Position numbers and translations under genes: made by a program. Below are positions 8,625-19,239 of a DNA stretch of 64,000 nt, in pieces; position 1 is the first letter of the stretch; each line of letters starts with the position of its first letter. The stretch is from Thiemannella venezuelensis (GTDB lineage: Bacteria > Actinomycetota > Actinomycetes > Streptosporangiales > Streptosporangiaceae). Below the pieces are notes generated by a model. The model did no database searches and was not told where the DNA came from. It saw nothing but the letters and a program-made list of their open reading frames with translations. The stretch spans positions 45,304-109,303 of the forward strand of contig NZ_JACHJJ010000028.1 of NCBI RefSeq assembly GCF_014203605.1. The letters are read 5' to 3'.

Positions 8625-9212
8625 ATGCCTGCGAAACGACCTCCGATCCCGCTCTCCCGGGAGCGCATCATCGAGGCGGCCCTGCACATCGCCGACGGCC
8701 AGGGGCTGCGCCGGCTGACGATGCGCCGCCTGGGCGACGCGCTCCAGGTGGAGGCCATGGCCATCTACCACCACCTGCCCCGGGGCAAGGACGCGCTCAT
8801 GGACGCCCTGGCCGAGCACGTCACCGCCGTGCACGCCGAGCCCGGCGCCGACTGGCGGGAGACCGCGCGGGCGTGGTGCCGGGCGAGCCGGGCCGCGCTG
8901 CGCGAGCACCCGGGAGTGCTGGCCCTCGCGCTCACCAAACCGCCCAAGGGCCAGGCCGCACTGGCCCTGCGGGAGCAGACCGACCAGCTCGCCGAGGCCG
9001 GGCTGGCGGACGCGCCGGAGGCCGTGCGGGCGCTGCGGGCCTACGTGCTGGGCGCGGTGGCGGTGGAGGTCCAGCAGTCGGGCTGGGCCGAGCCGCCGGG
9101 CGACGGCGGCGAGCCCTGGCGGCCTCCGTCGCAGGGAGGCGGCGACCCGGCGGCCGACGCCGACTTCGAGCGCGGTCTCGACGCGTTGCTGGCCGGTCTC
9201 GCGCAGAGATGA
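8625..9212 (+). CDS. TetR-family transcriptional regulator
   Basis: The 195-residue protein has an N-terminal TetR helix-turn-helix (about residues 12-56; IIEAALHIADGQGLRRLTMRRLGDALQVEAMAIYHH read in two halves) and a helical ligand-binding domain. The C-terminal part ends with a Pro/Gly-rich insertion before the last helix. The YHHLPRGKDALMDA segment resembles the TetR/TetR_C class that controls efflux genes. It is monocistronic, and its target may be itself or a distant gene. The start is ATG, with GAGGTGG upstream. Confidence 0.85.
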   Translation: MPAKRPPIPLSRERIIEAALHIADGQGLRRLTMRRLGDALQVEAMAIYHHLPRGKDALMDALAEHVTAVHAEPGADWRETARAWCRASRAALREHPGVLALALTKPPKGQAALALREQTDQLAEAGLADAPEAVRALRAYVLGAVAVEVQQSGWAEPPGDGGEPWRPPSQGGGDPAADADFERGLDALLAGLAQR

Positions 9213-9332
9213 ACGAGACCGGTCTGCGACAGGGCCCTGACCAGGCAGGACACGATGCCAGAAACTTGTAACCAATCATTTACCACGTTACGGCGTGTCG
9301 CACTTGGCCTGTTATGTCTACATAAGGCACCC

Positions 9333-9348
9333 TGTGTTATAGGTCACA
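9333..9348. promoter_or_regulatory. CRP/FNR-family binding site
   Basis: TGTGTTATAGGTCACA matches the mycobacterial CRP consensus (TGTGANNTNNGTCACA) at all specified positions except one A to T change in the left arm. It lies about 260 bases upstream of the DUF5999 gene, in an AT-rich stretch suitable for a promoter. Confidence 0.55.
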
Positions 9349-9365
9349 CCCCCGAAGGAGTCCCG

Positions 9366-9563
9366 GAGGACCATCCCCAGTGGTCCTCAAACGGCCCTAA
9401 CTGACTATGTCGCCCGGGCGTGACCCGTCGCACACTTGACCTTGTCCACTGTGCGCGCCCCACCCCGTTCGAGGCGCGCACGGCCATATGTCCATCCAGA
9501 TGCTCGTCCCCGTCACACGTGGGAACGGGGTCCCATCGGTGACGGTGTCCCCCTCATCCGATG
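9366..9563 (+). ncRNA. Candidate structured leader RNA (four hairpins)
   Basis: Four hairpins follow one another. GAGGACCA/TGGTCCTC is at 9366-9388, GTGCGCGCC/GGCGCGCAC at 9451-9481, CCCCGT/ACGGGG at 9508-9530 and CATCGG/CCGATG at 9534-9563. The last ends 42 bases before the DUF5999 start codon. No known riboswitch class is recognised. It could be a regulated leader, a small RNA, or unrelated terminators. Confidence 0.4.
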
Positions 9564-9605
9564 CCGGTCCCGGCGAGCCGACACGAGAGATCCGGAGGCA
9601 CGCCG

Positions 9606-9797
9606 ATGTGCCCGCACGAGCCGTCCTGTCCGTCCGCCGAGGCGAAGGACCGCGAAGCCGCCCGAACCATGGCCGCCCATCCCGAGCAGGGCTGGAGCCT
9701 GCTCTGCAACGGCGTGGTGCTGTTCGAGGACACCGGTGAGCTCCTGCCCGACGGCGGCGTCATCGAGCCGCACCGGCCCCTGGTCGGCGCCTCCTGA
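9606..9797 (+). CDS. DUF5999 small protein
   Basis: This 63-residue protein belongs to a tiny, highly conserved actinobacterial family (DUF5999). It starts MCPHEPSCPSAEAKDREAAR and has the signature GWSLLCNGVVLFEDTGELLPDG. Two Cys near the N-terminus and one in the core are visible. No function is established. ATG at 9606 is chosen over an upstream in-frame start because GGAGG lies 8 bases before it and the family begins MCPH. The gene is preceded by a long structured leader. Confidence 0.85.
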   Translation: MCPHEPSCPSAEAKDREAARTMAAHPEQGWSLLCNGVVLFEDTGELLPDGGVIEPHRPLVGAS

Positions 9798-9901
9798 GAG
9801 GCCCCCGCCGGAAGGCCGGAGCCGTCGGCCGCCGCCGCGCGGCCCCGCCCGGCGGCGCACCGGACGCCCGCCCGCGCCCCTGAGTCCCTCGGGCCGCGGG
9901 C

Positions 9902-10507
9902 TCATCCGGCGTCCGGCCGCATCCTCTCCCCCAGCCACCCCGCCACGACCTCGCCCACCCGGACGGGATCCTTCTTCAGGTCGTGGCCCTCTCCCGCCAG
10001 CACCACCAGGCGCGCGGCGTCAGCCGCCTCGGGCACCCCGAACGGGTCGCGGTCCCCGTTGACCACCAGCACGTCCACCCCCGCCCCGCGCAGTTCCTGC
10101 GCCCGGGACCGCTCCGGCCTCCCCGGCGGGTGCAGCGGGAAGGCCAGCGCGACGACCGCCTCCGCCCCCGCCGCCAGAGCCGTACGGCAGGCGACCCTGG
10201 CTCCGTTGCTCCGCCCGCCCTGCGCGAGCGGCAGCCCGGGGTGACCACGGCGGATCTCCTCCACCACCGCCACCCACGCCTCGTCCTGCTTGACCGCCGA
10301 GCCCGGCGCCCGCGCGCCCCGCAGCCGGAACGGCTGCGTCACCCCGGCGACCGCGCCCCCGGCCTCCAGCACGGCCTCCCGTACGGCGAGCAGGTCCGGC
10401 GCGTCCAGCCCTCCGGCCGAACCGTGCGTGAGGACCAGCAGGAACCGGGGGTCCCGCGGCCTGTCGATCTCCACCCGCGCCGGCCCGTGCGGCGTCATGA
10501 ACTCCAT
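9902..10507 (-). CDS. Alpha/beta hydrolase (KANL3/Tex30-type)
   Basis: The 201-residue protein has a compact alpha/beta-hydrolase fold. It shows an oxyanion-type LTHGSAGG loop (about residue 25), the nucleophile elbow GGRSNGAR with Ser near 101, an Asp in VNGDRDPFG (about 153) and a His in GEGHDLKK (about 175). This arrangement matches the KANL3/Tex30-like family, whose substrate is unknown. ATG at 10507 is used; an upstream ATG at 10549 would reach into the operator region. It diverges from the HTH/aldo-keto reductase operon. Confidence 0.8.
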   Translation of the reverse strand: MEFMTPHGPARVEIDRPRDPRFLLVLTHGSAGGLDAPDLLAVREAVLEAGGAVAGVTQPFRLRGARAPGSAVKQDEAWVAVVEEIRRGHPGLPLAQGGRSNGARVACRTALAAGAEAVVALAFPLHPPGRPERSRAQELRGAGVDVLVVNGDRDPFGVPEAADAARLVVLAGEGHDLKKDPVRVGEVVAGWLGERMRPDAG

Positions 10508-10554
10508 GGGGTGACCGTACCGGGCCGGACTCCCGCACCCGGTCCGCATGCACT

Positions 10555-10596
10555 ACTTGACGGTCAACGACAAGTACTTGATACTTAACGTCAAGT
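10555..10596. promoter_or_regulatory. Two abutting ACTTG-N11-CAAGT operators over a promoter
   Basis: Two 21-bp palindromes, 10555-10575 and 10576-10596, share the same ACTTG-N11-CAAGT layout and touch exactly, so that CAAGTACTTG forms the centre. CTACTTGACG at 10553-10562 is also the exact complement of 10589-10598. A TTGACG (10557-10562)/GATACT (10580-10585) promoter with a 17-base spacer lies inside them, so a dimer on each site would block it. Confidence 0.75.
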
Positions 10597-10611
10597 AGAG
10601 GGAGGGCGGGC

Positions 10612-11127
10612 ATGGAACCGAGGTCCGGCGAACACCGTGCTCTGGCAGGCGACCTGCGAAGGCTCGTCGGCGGCAGGCTGCTCGACCCGCTGGACATCCT
10701 GCTCGGCGACGACGAGCCGTCCGGCGCGGGCGGGAGCGAGCGGCTGCGCGAGCGGCTGGAGGCCAGGAGCCGCGAGTGGGCCGACACGCTGCTCGGGGAG
10801 AACGACCAGGCGGCCGCCTACCTGGCGATCCGCCTGGTGAGCGCCCTGTATCCGGGCGACGCGCCGTTCGACCCGCCCGCAGCCTGGTGGGACACTCCGC
10901 TGGGCCGGGCCGTCGCCAGGCGCGCCGGCCATCCGGCCGCCTCCGCGGTGCCGGTCTCGGCCGCCGCGGCGATGCTCGGCATCACCCGCCAGGGCGTCCA
11001 CGACCTCCTGCGGCGCGGCAAGCTCGAACGCGCCCCGGACGGCGGGGTCACCACGGCGTCGATCCAGGCCCGCCTCTCCGCACGCTCCGCGGCCGACCCG
11101 CGGCCGATACAGGGAGGTTACGCATGA
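10612..11127 (+). CDS. Helix-turn-helix regulator
   Basis: The 171-residue protein has a helical N-terminal part of unknown family and a C-terminal helix-turn-helix (about residues 115-150; SAAAMLGITRQGVHDLLRRG) of the MerR/excisionase kind. It starts at ATG after GAGGGAGG, directly downstream of the double operator, and overlaps the aldo/keto reductase gene by four bases. It is therefore the natural candidate to bind that operator and control the operon. The N-terminal part may sense a ligand, but nothing shows which one. Confidence 0.7.
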   Translation: MEPRSGEHRALAGDLRRLVGGRLLDPLDILLGDDEPSGAGGSERLRERLEARSREWADTLLGENDQAAAYLAIRLVSALYPGDAPFDPPAAWWDTPLGRAVARRAGHPAASAVPVSAAAAMLGITRQGVHDLLRRGKLERAPDGGVTTASIQARLSARSAADPRPIQGGYA

Positions 11128-12071
11128 CCGTTTCCGTCAACGGGGACCCCGCCGGGGCCGACACCCCCGCCAAGGCTCTGCGCCTGGCGGGTGACCTGAC
11201 CGTCGGACGGCTCGGCTACGGGGCGATGCAACTGCCCGGCCCCGGCGTGTGGGGGCCGCCCCAGGACCACGGGACGGCGCTCGCCGTACTGCGCCGGGCC
11301 GTGGAGCTGGGTGTCACCCACATCGACACCAGCGGCTTCTACGGCCCGCACGTGGCCAACGACCTGATCAGGCAGGCGCTGCACCCCTACCCGGACGACC
11401 TGGTCATCGCCACCAAGGTCGGCGTGGTCCGCGACGGGTGGAAGGGCTTCGACGCCGCAGCCGAGCCGGCGCAGCTGCGCGAGCAGGTCGAGGAGAACCT
11501 CCACCGGCTCGGCAGGGACCGGCTCGACCTGGTCTACCTGCGGGTGGGCGGCGACGGGCTGCTGTCCCCCGGGGACACGCCCTTCGCCGAGTCCTTCGGC
11601 GCCCTCGCCGACCTGCGCCGGCGCGGACTGATCCGCCACCTCGGCCTCAGCGGCGTGACCGCCGACCGGCTCGCCGAGGCACGCCGGATCGCCCCCGTGG
11701 CGGCGGTGCAGAACCGCTTCCACCTCTTCGACCGCTCCAGCGCCGGCGTCCTGTCCGCGTGCGAGGACGCCGGCATCGCGTTCACCGCCTACTTCCCCCT
11801 CGCCGCCGGGATGCTCCGCCCCGGCCTCGACCTCTCGCAGGCCCCGCCCGGCATGGCGCCGAGCGCCGAGCAGCTCGCGGTCCTCGACGAGACCGCCGGC
11901 CGGTACGGCGCGACCCGGGCCCAGGTGGCGCTCGCCTGGCTGCTCGGCCGCTCACCGGTCACCCTGGCCATCCCGGGCACCTCCTCCCTCGCCCACCTGG
12001 AGGAGAACCTCGCGGCGGCCCGCCTGGACCTGGCTCCCGGCGACCTCGCCGCCCTGGACCAGCTCGCCTGA
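11124..12071 (+). CDS. Aldo/keto reductase, pyridoxal reductase (PdxI/YdbC)-like
   Basis: The 315-residue TIM-barrel NADPH oxidoreductase closely follows the layout of E. coli PdxI (YdbC), which reduces pyridoxal to pyridoxine. It has the N-terminal GRLGYGAMQLPGPGVWGPP, the catalytic Asp and Tyr in HIDTSGFYGPH and the Lys in ATKVG. The usual catalytic His is replaced by Arg (LVYLRVGG), as in YdbC. The C-terminal IPGTSSLAHLEEN segment binds NADPH. ATG overlaps the upstream regulator stop (ATGA), with GGAGG before it. A role in vitamin B6 salvage is inferred from the resemblance. Confidence 0.85.
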   Translation: MTVSVNGDPAGADTPAKALRLAGDLTVGRLGYGAMQLPGPGVWGPPQDHGTALAVLRRAVELGVTHIDTSGFYGPHVANDLIRQALHPYPDDLVIATKVGVVRDGWKGFDAAAEPAQLREQVEENLHRLGRDRLDLVYLRVGGDGLLSPGDTPFAESFGALADLRRRGLIRHLGLSGVTADRLAEARRIAPVAAVQNRFHLFDRSSAGVLSACEDAGIAFTAYFPLAAGMLRPGLDLSQAPPGMAPSAEQLAVLDETAGRYGATRAQVALAWLLGRSPVTLAIPGTSSLAHLEENLAAARLDLAPGDLAALDQLA

Positions 12072-12155
12072 CCGGGCGCGCGCCGGGCCCGTACCCCCTC
12101 GCATCTCGTCCTGATGACCGATGCCTGAGAGGGTGGGCGGGTGCAGACTGGGGGT

Positions 12156-12539
12156 GTGCAGGACTACAACGACATCCGCCAGGACATGCGCGCCACCATC
12201 GACGCCCGTCGCGACCTCGGCCCCGAGTACGAGACCGCACTCGTGGAGTCGTTCGTCGAGCGCCTCGACGCGACCATCGCCTCCCGGGTGCGGGCCGAGA
12301 TCCACGCCGCCGGCCCCGCCCCGTACCCGGCCCAGCCCTACCCCGGCCAGCCGTACAAGAAGCCGAAGAGGAGCGGCAACCCCTCGATCCCGATCGCCCT
12401 GGGCTCGCTGGGCATCGGCATCCCGCTCACCGGCATCGCGGCCGCCGAGGCCGGCCTGGCGGGACTGCTGCTGGCCTGGGGCGGCATCGTGACCATCAAC
12501 ATCGCCCACGCCATCGGCAACTGGCGCCACCGCGACTGA
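12156..12539 (+). CDS. Small membrane protein, function unknown
   Basis: The 127-residue protein has a charged helical N-terminus (QDYNDIRQDMRATIDARRDLG), a Pro/Tyr-rich linker (PYPAQPYPGQPYKK) and two hydrophobic segments near the C-terminus (about residues 85-115). This is a common actinobacterial layout for an inner-membrane protein with a cytoplasmic helical head. GTG at 12156 was preferred; GTG at 12141 is equally possible. It stands alone between the aldo/keto reductase and the ECF sigma gene. Confidence 0.65.
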   Translation: MQDYNDIRQDMRATIDARRDLGPEYETALVESFVERLDATIASRVRAEIHAAGPAPYPAQPYPGQPYKKPKRSGNPSIPIALGSLGIGIPLTGIAAAEAGLAGLLLAWGGIVTINIAHAIGNWRHRD

Positions 12540-12653
12540 GCGCCCCGGGAGAACGACCACCGCTGCGCCGTGATCCTCCCGTCCCCCGATCCCCCGTCCT
12601 CTCAGCTCCTCCCCCGGCTCCGGCGACCGGCACCGAATACGGCAGGTGCGCGG

Positions 12654-12680
12654 CCATCCGTCCGGGGTCGTGCTCCGAAA
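12654..12680 (+). promoter_or_regulatory. SigK-type promoter before the ECF sigma gene
   Basis: CCATCC (12654-12659) and CCGAAA (12675-12680) are 15 bases apart. They match the mycobacterial SigK consensus (CCATCC, 16-17 bases, CCGAAT) except for one base and a slightly short spacer. The position, about 45 bases before the sigma gene start, suggests autoregulation. Confidence 0.6.
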
Positions 12681-12723
12681 CCTCTTCAGGAGAGACCGGG
12701 CCGACCGGGACTGGGAGGGGTGC

Positions 12724-13317
12724 ATGGGGCCGGAGCGCGAGATACACCGGTGGGGCGTCCACCGGGGGGAGCCGCCGGGGCTGGAGGAGTTGCTGGGGGC
12801 GGTCGCCCGGGGAGACCGGTCGGCGTTCGAGAGGGTCTACGAGCTGATCGCGCCGCGGGTGTTCGGCCTGGTCCTGCGGGTGGTCCGCGACCGGGCGCAG
12901 AGCGAGGAGGTCGCCCAGGACGTGCTGGTGGAGGTCTGGCGCAGCGCGGCCCGCTACGACCCGGGCCGCGGCTCGGGGTCGGCCTGGGTGATGACGATCG
13001 CGCACCGCCGGGCGGTCGACCGGGTGCGTTCGGCCCAGACCGGCGGCGACCGGGAAGCGCGCGCGGCACGCCTGCAGGTGCACCGCCCCTTCGACGAGGT
13101 GGCCGAGTCGGTGGAGGGCCGGCTGGAGCGCGAACGCGTGCGCCGCTGCCTGGACGGGCTGACACCGCTGCAGCGCGAATCGGTGACTTTCGCCTATTAC
13201 GGCGGATACTCCTATCGTGAGGTCGCCGAGCTGGTGCAGGCGCCGCTCGCGACGGTGAAGACCCGGATGCGCGATGGGCTGATCCGGCTGCGCGACTGCC
13301 TGGGGGTGCAACGATGA
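12724..13317 (+). CDS. sigK: ECF sigma factor, SigK (ECF19)-like
   Basis: The 197-residue protein has sigma region 2 (about residues 30-95, AFERVYELIAPRVFGLVLRVVRD in part, then VWRSAARYDPGRGSGSAWVMTIAHRRAVDRVR) and region 4 (about 135-190, LTPLQRESVTFAYYGGYSYREVAE in part). It directs RNA polymerase to a stress regulon. ATG at 12724 follows GGGAGGGG. The gene overlaps by four bases the RskA-type anti-sigma gene, the usual SigK pair, and is preceded by a SigK-like promoter. The symbol rests on this context and is not proof of orthology. Confidence 0.85.
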   Translation: MGPEREIHRWGVHRGEPPGLEELLGAVARGDRSAFERVYELIAPRVFGLVLRVVRDRAQSEEVAQDVLVEVWRSAARYDPGRGSGSAWVMTIAHRRAVDRVRSAQTGGDREARAARLQVHRPFDEVAESVEGRLERERVRRCLDGLTPLQRESVTFAYYGGYSYREVAELVQAPLATVKTRMRDGLIRLRDCLGVQR

Positions 13318-14087
13318 GGGCCGCGCCGGGCGGAGGCGACCCGCACACGCTGGCGGGCGCCTACGCGCTGGACGCCATCGGCGACGAGCTGGAGCGGCGG
13401 CGGTTCGAGGAGCATCTGACCCGGTGCGCCGAGTGCGCGCAGGAGATCGCCACCCTGGCGGAGACCGCCGCCCGGCTGGGCGGGGCCGCCGCCGCCGAAC
13501 CGCCGCCGGAGCTGCGGATGCGCGTCATGGCCGAGATCGAACAGGTCAGGCAGGCCCCTCCGGTCGTCGCCGCGTCACCCGGTGGCCGGACCCGCAGGAG
13601 CCGGGCGGGAGAAGGGCCGGGGTGGCGGCTGCGGCTCGCGTCCGCGGCGGCGGCCGTGAGCGTGGCGGCCGCCGCCGTCTTCGGCGTCGTCGCGCTGGAC
13701 GCCCGGCACCGCCTGGAGCAGGAGCGGCAGGCCGCCCGCGAGGCGGCCGCGGTGCTCGCCGCGCCGGACGCCCGCACGGCCACTTCCGAGGCCGGGCCGG
13801 CCGGCCGGGGCACCGTGGTCGTCTCGCGCGCCCGGGGCAGGCTGGTGTTCCTGGCCGCGGACCTGGCGCCGCTGCCCGGGGACCGGGCCTACCAGGTCTG
13901 GCAGCTGTCGGCCGCCCGGATCGGGTCGGCGGGGCTGCTGAGCACCGACGCGACCGGGGACGCGCTGCCGCTGACCGCCGCGACGGGCGAGGGCGTGACC
14001 CGGCTCGCCGTGACGGTCGAGCCCGCCGGAGGCTCCGCCCAGCCGACCGGCCGGCCGCTGCTGGTGGTGGACCTGCCTCCCGCCTGA
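13314..14087 (+). CDS. rskA: RskA-type anti-sigma factor
   Basis: The 257-residue membrane protein has an N-terminal anti-sigma domain with the zinc-type motif HLTRCAEC (Hx3Cx2C, about residues 35-43). One membrane helix follows (about 100-122, ASAAAAVSVAAAAVFGVVAL), then an extracytoplasmic RskA domain with AYQVWQLS and AGLLSTD. It would hold the SigK-like factor at the membrane and release it after regulated proteolysis. Translational overlap with the sigma gene supports a stoichiometric pair. Confidence 0.88.
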   Translation: MRAAPGGGDPHTLAGAYALDAIGDELERRRFEEHLTRCAECAQEIATLAETAARLGGAAAAEPPPELRMRVMAEIEQVRQAPPVVAASPGGRTRRSRAGEGPGWRLRLASAAAAVSVAAAAVFGVVALDARHRLEQERQAAREAAAVLAAPDARTATSEAGPAGRGTVVVSRARGRLVFLAADLAPLPGDRAYQVWQLSAARIGSAGLLSTDATGDALPLTAATGEGVTRLAVTVEPAGGSAQPTGRPLLVVDLPPA

Positions 14088-14223
14088 CGAGGGCGCTCAT
14101 GGGCGGGACCGCTCCCGGTCGCGGGCGCGGCGGGCTCCGTCCCGCGGCGGGCGCGACGGCGCGGAGCCCGCCGCGGGGCCCGCACCGGCCGAGCGGCTTC
14201 CCGGCGGCCCCGGGCGCGCGCGG

Positions 14224-15024
14224 TCAGGCGTCGCGGCCGAGGCGCAGGCGGACCTCCTCGGCGAGGCGCTCGTCGGCGTGGTCGAGACCGTAGCGCCACA
14301 CCCGCTCGGCGTCCTCGTCGTGCCCGCGCAGCGGGAGGGTGCGGGCCAGCAGCTCGATGGCGAGCGCGCCGGTCTCGGCGTCCTCCGGGTCCTCCGGGTC
14401 CTCGCACTCCTCCACCGCCGCGGCGAACTCCGCGCAGGCCAGCTCCAGATGGGCGATGCCGAGCAGCACCCGCAGCCGCGGCCCGTCCGCCGCGCCGGGG
14501 ATCTCCAGTGCCTCCAGGAGCACGTCCGCGGCCTGCCCGGCCTCGCCCTCCCCGATCAGGAACTCCGCCAGCCGCTGGGCCGCCCGGGAGGCGATCTCCG
14601 GGTCGCCGGTGGCCAGGGCGGCCCTCAGCGCCTCCTCGGCCTCCCGCTCCCCGGTGGCCAGCCTGGCGAGCGCCATGTGCGCCAGCGGCGCGTAGGCCGG
14701 GTTCTCCAGGCCGAGCGCGGCCTGCCAGGCGGCCCTGGCCTGGTCGGGCAGGTCCTCCCGCTCGAAGCTCCGGGCCAGCAGGCAGGCCGCCTGGGCGGCG
14801 AACTCCGGGTGCCCGGTGGCCAGTGCGGTGCGCGCGGCCGCGCGGGCCCCCGGCACGTCTCCCCGCTCCTCCAGCACCACGGCCAGCCCCACCGCGGCCT
14901 GGGCCCGGTCGGGCCCCTCGGGATCGGCGGCCAGCTCGGCGAAGATCGTCGCGGCGCCGTCCAGATCGCCGTCCTCGGCGAGCCGGCGCGCGGTGTCCAG
15001 CGGGTGCGTGTCCACCTCAGGCAT
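14224..15024 (-). CDS. Tetratricopeptide-repeat protein
   Basis: The 266-residue acidic protein is built of TPR/Sel1-like helical pairs across its length (for example LAEDGDLDGAATIFAELA, AWQAALGLENPAYAPLAH and AQRLAEFLIGEGEAGQAADV). There is no signal peptide or enzyme domain, so it is probably a cytoplasmic scaffold. The ATG is preceded by GGGGAGGA. It converges on the RskA gene. Confidence 0.75.
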   Translation of the reverse strand: MPEVDTHPLDTARRLAEDGDLDGAATIFAELAADPEGPDRAQAAVGLAVVLEERGDVPGARAAARTALATGHPEFAAQAACLLARSFEREDLPDQARAAWQAALGLENPAYAPLAHMALARLATGEREAEEALRAALATGDPEIASRAAQRLAEFLIGEGEAGQAADVLLEALEIPGAADGPRLRVLLGIAHLELACAEFAAAVEECEDPEDPEDAETGALAIELLARTLPLRGHDEDAERVWRYGLDHADERLAEEVRLRLGRDA

Positions 15025-15283
15025 GCAGGGTCCTCCCCGGTCGACCTGCTCCCCGCCCTACCGGGGCGAGGATTCCCGTGCCGCTCGTGCGGCGGCTCGC
15101 GGCACACCGCGAACCGCGGAACGGGGTGCTTGACGTCTCACCGACCCGGGCACCCCCAAGTCTTCACGCCCCGAGACGACCGGCCCGGCCGCCTGCCCGA
15201 TTCGGACGTGAACACACTAGCGTCCGGTCCGTGATCTAGGAAGGCGAACGGGGAAACTCCAGGAGCCTGCCGCGGACCTCGGC
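15025..15283. other. Intergenic region between the TPR gene and the gcvP terminator
   Basis: Together with the terminator this stretch is 327 bases without a gene. It holds the TPR gene's ribosome-binding site at its left edge and presumably that gene's promoter. I see no other gene, RNA or clear promoter in it. Confidence 0.5.
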
Positions 15284-15329
15284 GAGGAGACGTCCCGCAC
15301 CCGGGAAAAGGGGCGCGGGCCGTCTCCTC
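15284..15329 (-). terminator. gcvP terminator
   Basis: A long stem with GAGGAGACG at one end and CGTCTCCTC at the other, plus a pairing CCCGC/GCGGG inner section, lies 22 bases beyond the gcvP stop on the minus strand. Confidence 0.75.
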
Positions 15330-15351
15330 GCGGTCGTCTCCTCGCGGGCCG

Positions 15352-18207
<2,856 letters not shown>

Positions 18208-18260
18208 GGAAAGCCTCCCGAGGCGGTGGAGACCGGCGCTGAGCGCGGGCGTGTTGCCGG

Positions 18261-18456
18261 ATCTCCCCCTCTGTCATCTCGACCTGAGAGCTTCACCTGC
18301 CCCGCGCGGGGAGGTTTTCACCGTCGGTGAGTCGCGCCTGGCGGGCGCGCCTGCTTTCCAGAGTCGCCTCGTCCGTGCGGTACAGGGTGCCTGAGAGATT
18401 CCGGGGAGGTTGCTCCTTCGGCGCCCCGGTCGGGCCGGGGTCTCTCCCGCACAGGG
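18261..18456 (-). promoter_or_regulatory. Tandem glycine riboswitch upstream of gcvP
   Basis: Read on the minus strand, the first aptamer has GCGGGAGAGACC, GCCGAAGGAGCAA, AATCTCTCAGGCA and ACTCTGGAAAG. The second has CCGACGGTGAAAA, AAGCTCTCAGGT and GACAGAGGGGGAG. These are the conserved cores of the glycine riboswitch in the usual two-aptamer order. The RNA ends about 50 bases before the gcvP start, consistent with activation by glycine. Confidence 0.92.
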
Positions 18457-18474
18457 TCGTCAGCGAGGTCAACT

Positions 18475-19146
18475 TTACCCCGTGCGGCGTGCCCTGCGGC
18501 GGCGGGCCAGCTCATCGGTGTGGTGCTCGGCTAAAGGGCCCTCGCCGGCCTCGGCGCGCTCGCCGGGCAGCTGCGCCAGGGATCCCTCCACCTCCTGCCA
18601 CACTCTGCCCAGGGCGATGCCGAACACGCCCTGGCCGCCCTGGAGGAGGTCGATCACCTCGTCGGGCGAGGTGCACTCGTAGACGCTCACCCCGTCGCTC
18701 ATGAGGGTGATCTGGGCGAGGTCGGCGACCCCGCGGGCCCGGAGGTGGTGCACGGCGATGCGGATCTGCTGGAGGGAGACGCCGGTGTCGAGGAGGCGTT
18801 TGACGACCTTGAGCACCAGGATGTCGCGGAAGCCGTACAGCCGCTGGGAGCCGGAGCCGTGCGCGGCCCTGACCGTGGGCTCGACCAGCCCGGTCCGGGC
18901 CCAGTAGTCCAGTTGCCGGTAGGTGATCCCGGCAGCGGTGCAGGCCGTGGGGCCTCGATAGCCGACGTCGGCGGGCAGGCTCACCGGCTGCCCCTCGAAC
19001 AGCAGGCCCTCTTCTCCGGCACGCTGCCGCGCCGACCGGCGCCGCCCCGGATCATCCTGGCCGGCCGCCTTTCCTTCGCCGCTGCTGACCGCCACTGCGG
19101 ACCTCCGGCTTTCTCTCATCCCATGGCCTGATCTGGGGGTTTGCAC
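18475..19146 (-). CDS. MerR-family regulator, ResR (Rv1830)-like
   Basis: The protein (223 residues from GTG at 19146) has a MerR DNA-binding domain with the hallmark ACTAAGITYRQLDYWARTGL, GSGSQRLYGFRDILVLKVVKRLLDTG, then VYECTSPDEVIDLLQGGQGVFGIA. That string of motifs is the signature of mycobacterial Rv1830 (ResR), a growth and drug-resilience regulator. Context agrees: gcvP on one side and the DUF151, FtsR and GarA genes on the other. An ATG at 19119 is an alternative start. A strong promoter lies just upstream. Confidence 0.88.
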   Translation of the reverse strand: MQTPRSGHGMRESRRSAVAVSSGEGKAAGQDDPGRRRSARQRAGEEGLLFEGQPVSLPADVGYRGPTACTAAGITYRQLDYWARTGLVEPTVRAAHGSGSQRLYGFRDILVLKVVKRLLDTGVSLQQIRIAVHHLRARGVADLAQITLMSDGVSVYECTSPDEVIDLLQGGQGVFGIALGRVWQEVEGSLAQLPGERAEAGEGPLAEHHTDELARRRRARRTG

Positions 19147-19166
19147 ACGGCCACAGGTTCACTCGC

Positions 19167-19195
19167 ACCGTAAGACTGGGATCCACCTCAGTCAA
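19167..19195 (-). promoter_or_regulatory. Housekeeping promoter of the MerR (ResR-like) gene
   Basis: On the minus strand TTGACT (19190-19195) and TACGGT (19167-19172) are separated by 17 bases. The predicted start of transcription is near 19160, leaving a leader of only about 14 bases to GTG 19146. Confidence 0.7.
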
Positions 19196-19239
19196 CGACC
19201 CCACTCGGCGCGTCGTGAAGCGTAAATGCACCGAAATTC

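Larger units (their letters stand above)
9213..9605. other. 393-base noncoding region upstream of the DUF5999 gene
   Basis: No convincing gene is seen. The first 120 bases are AT-richer than the surroundings and hold a CRP-like palindrome (9333-9348). From 9366 to 9563 there are four separate hairpins. Together they suggest a regulated promoter followed by a long structured 5' leader for the DUF5999 gene. The transcription start cannot be placed from sequence alone. Confidence 0.6.

Noticed and set aside
9366..9388. Terminator of the TetR gene
   Set aside because: It lies 150 bases past the TetR stop, beyond the CRP-like site, with no T-tract. It fits better as part of a leader, though this is not proven.
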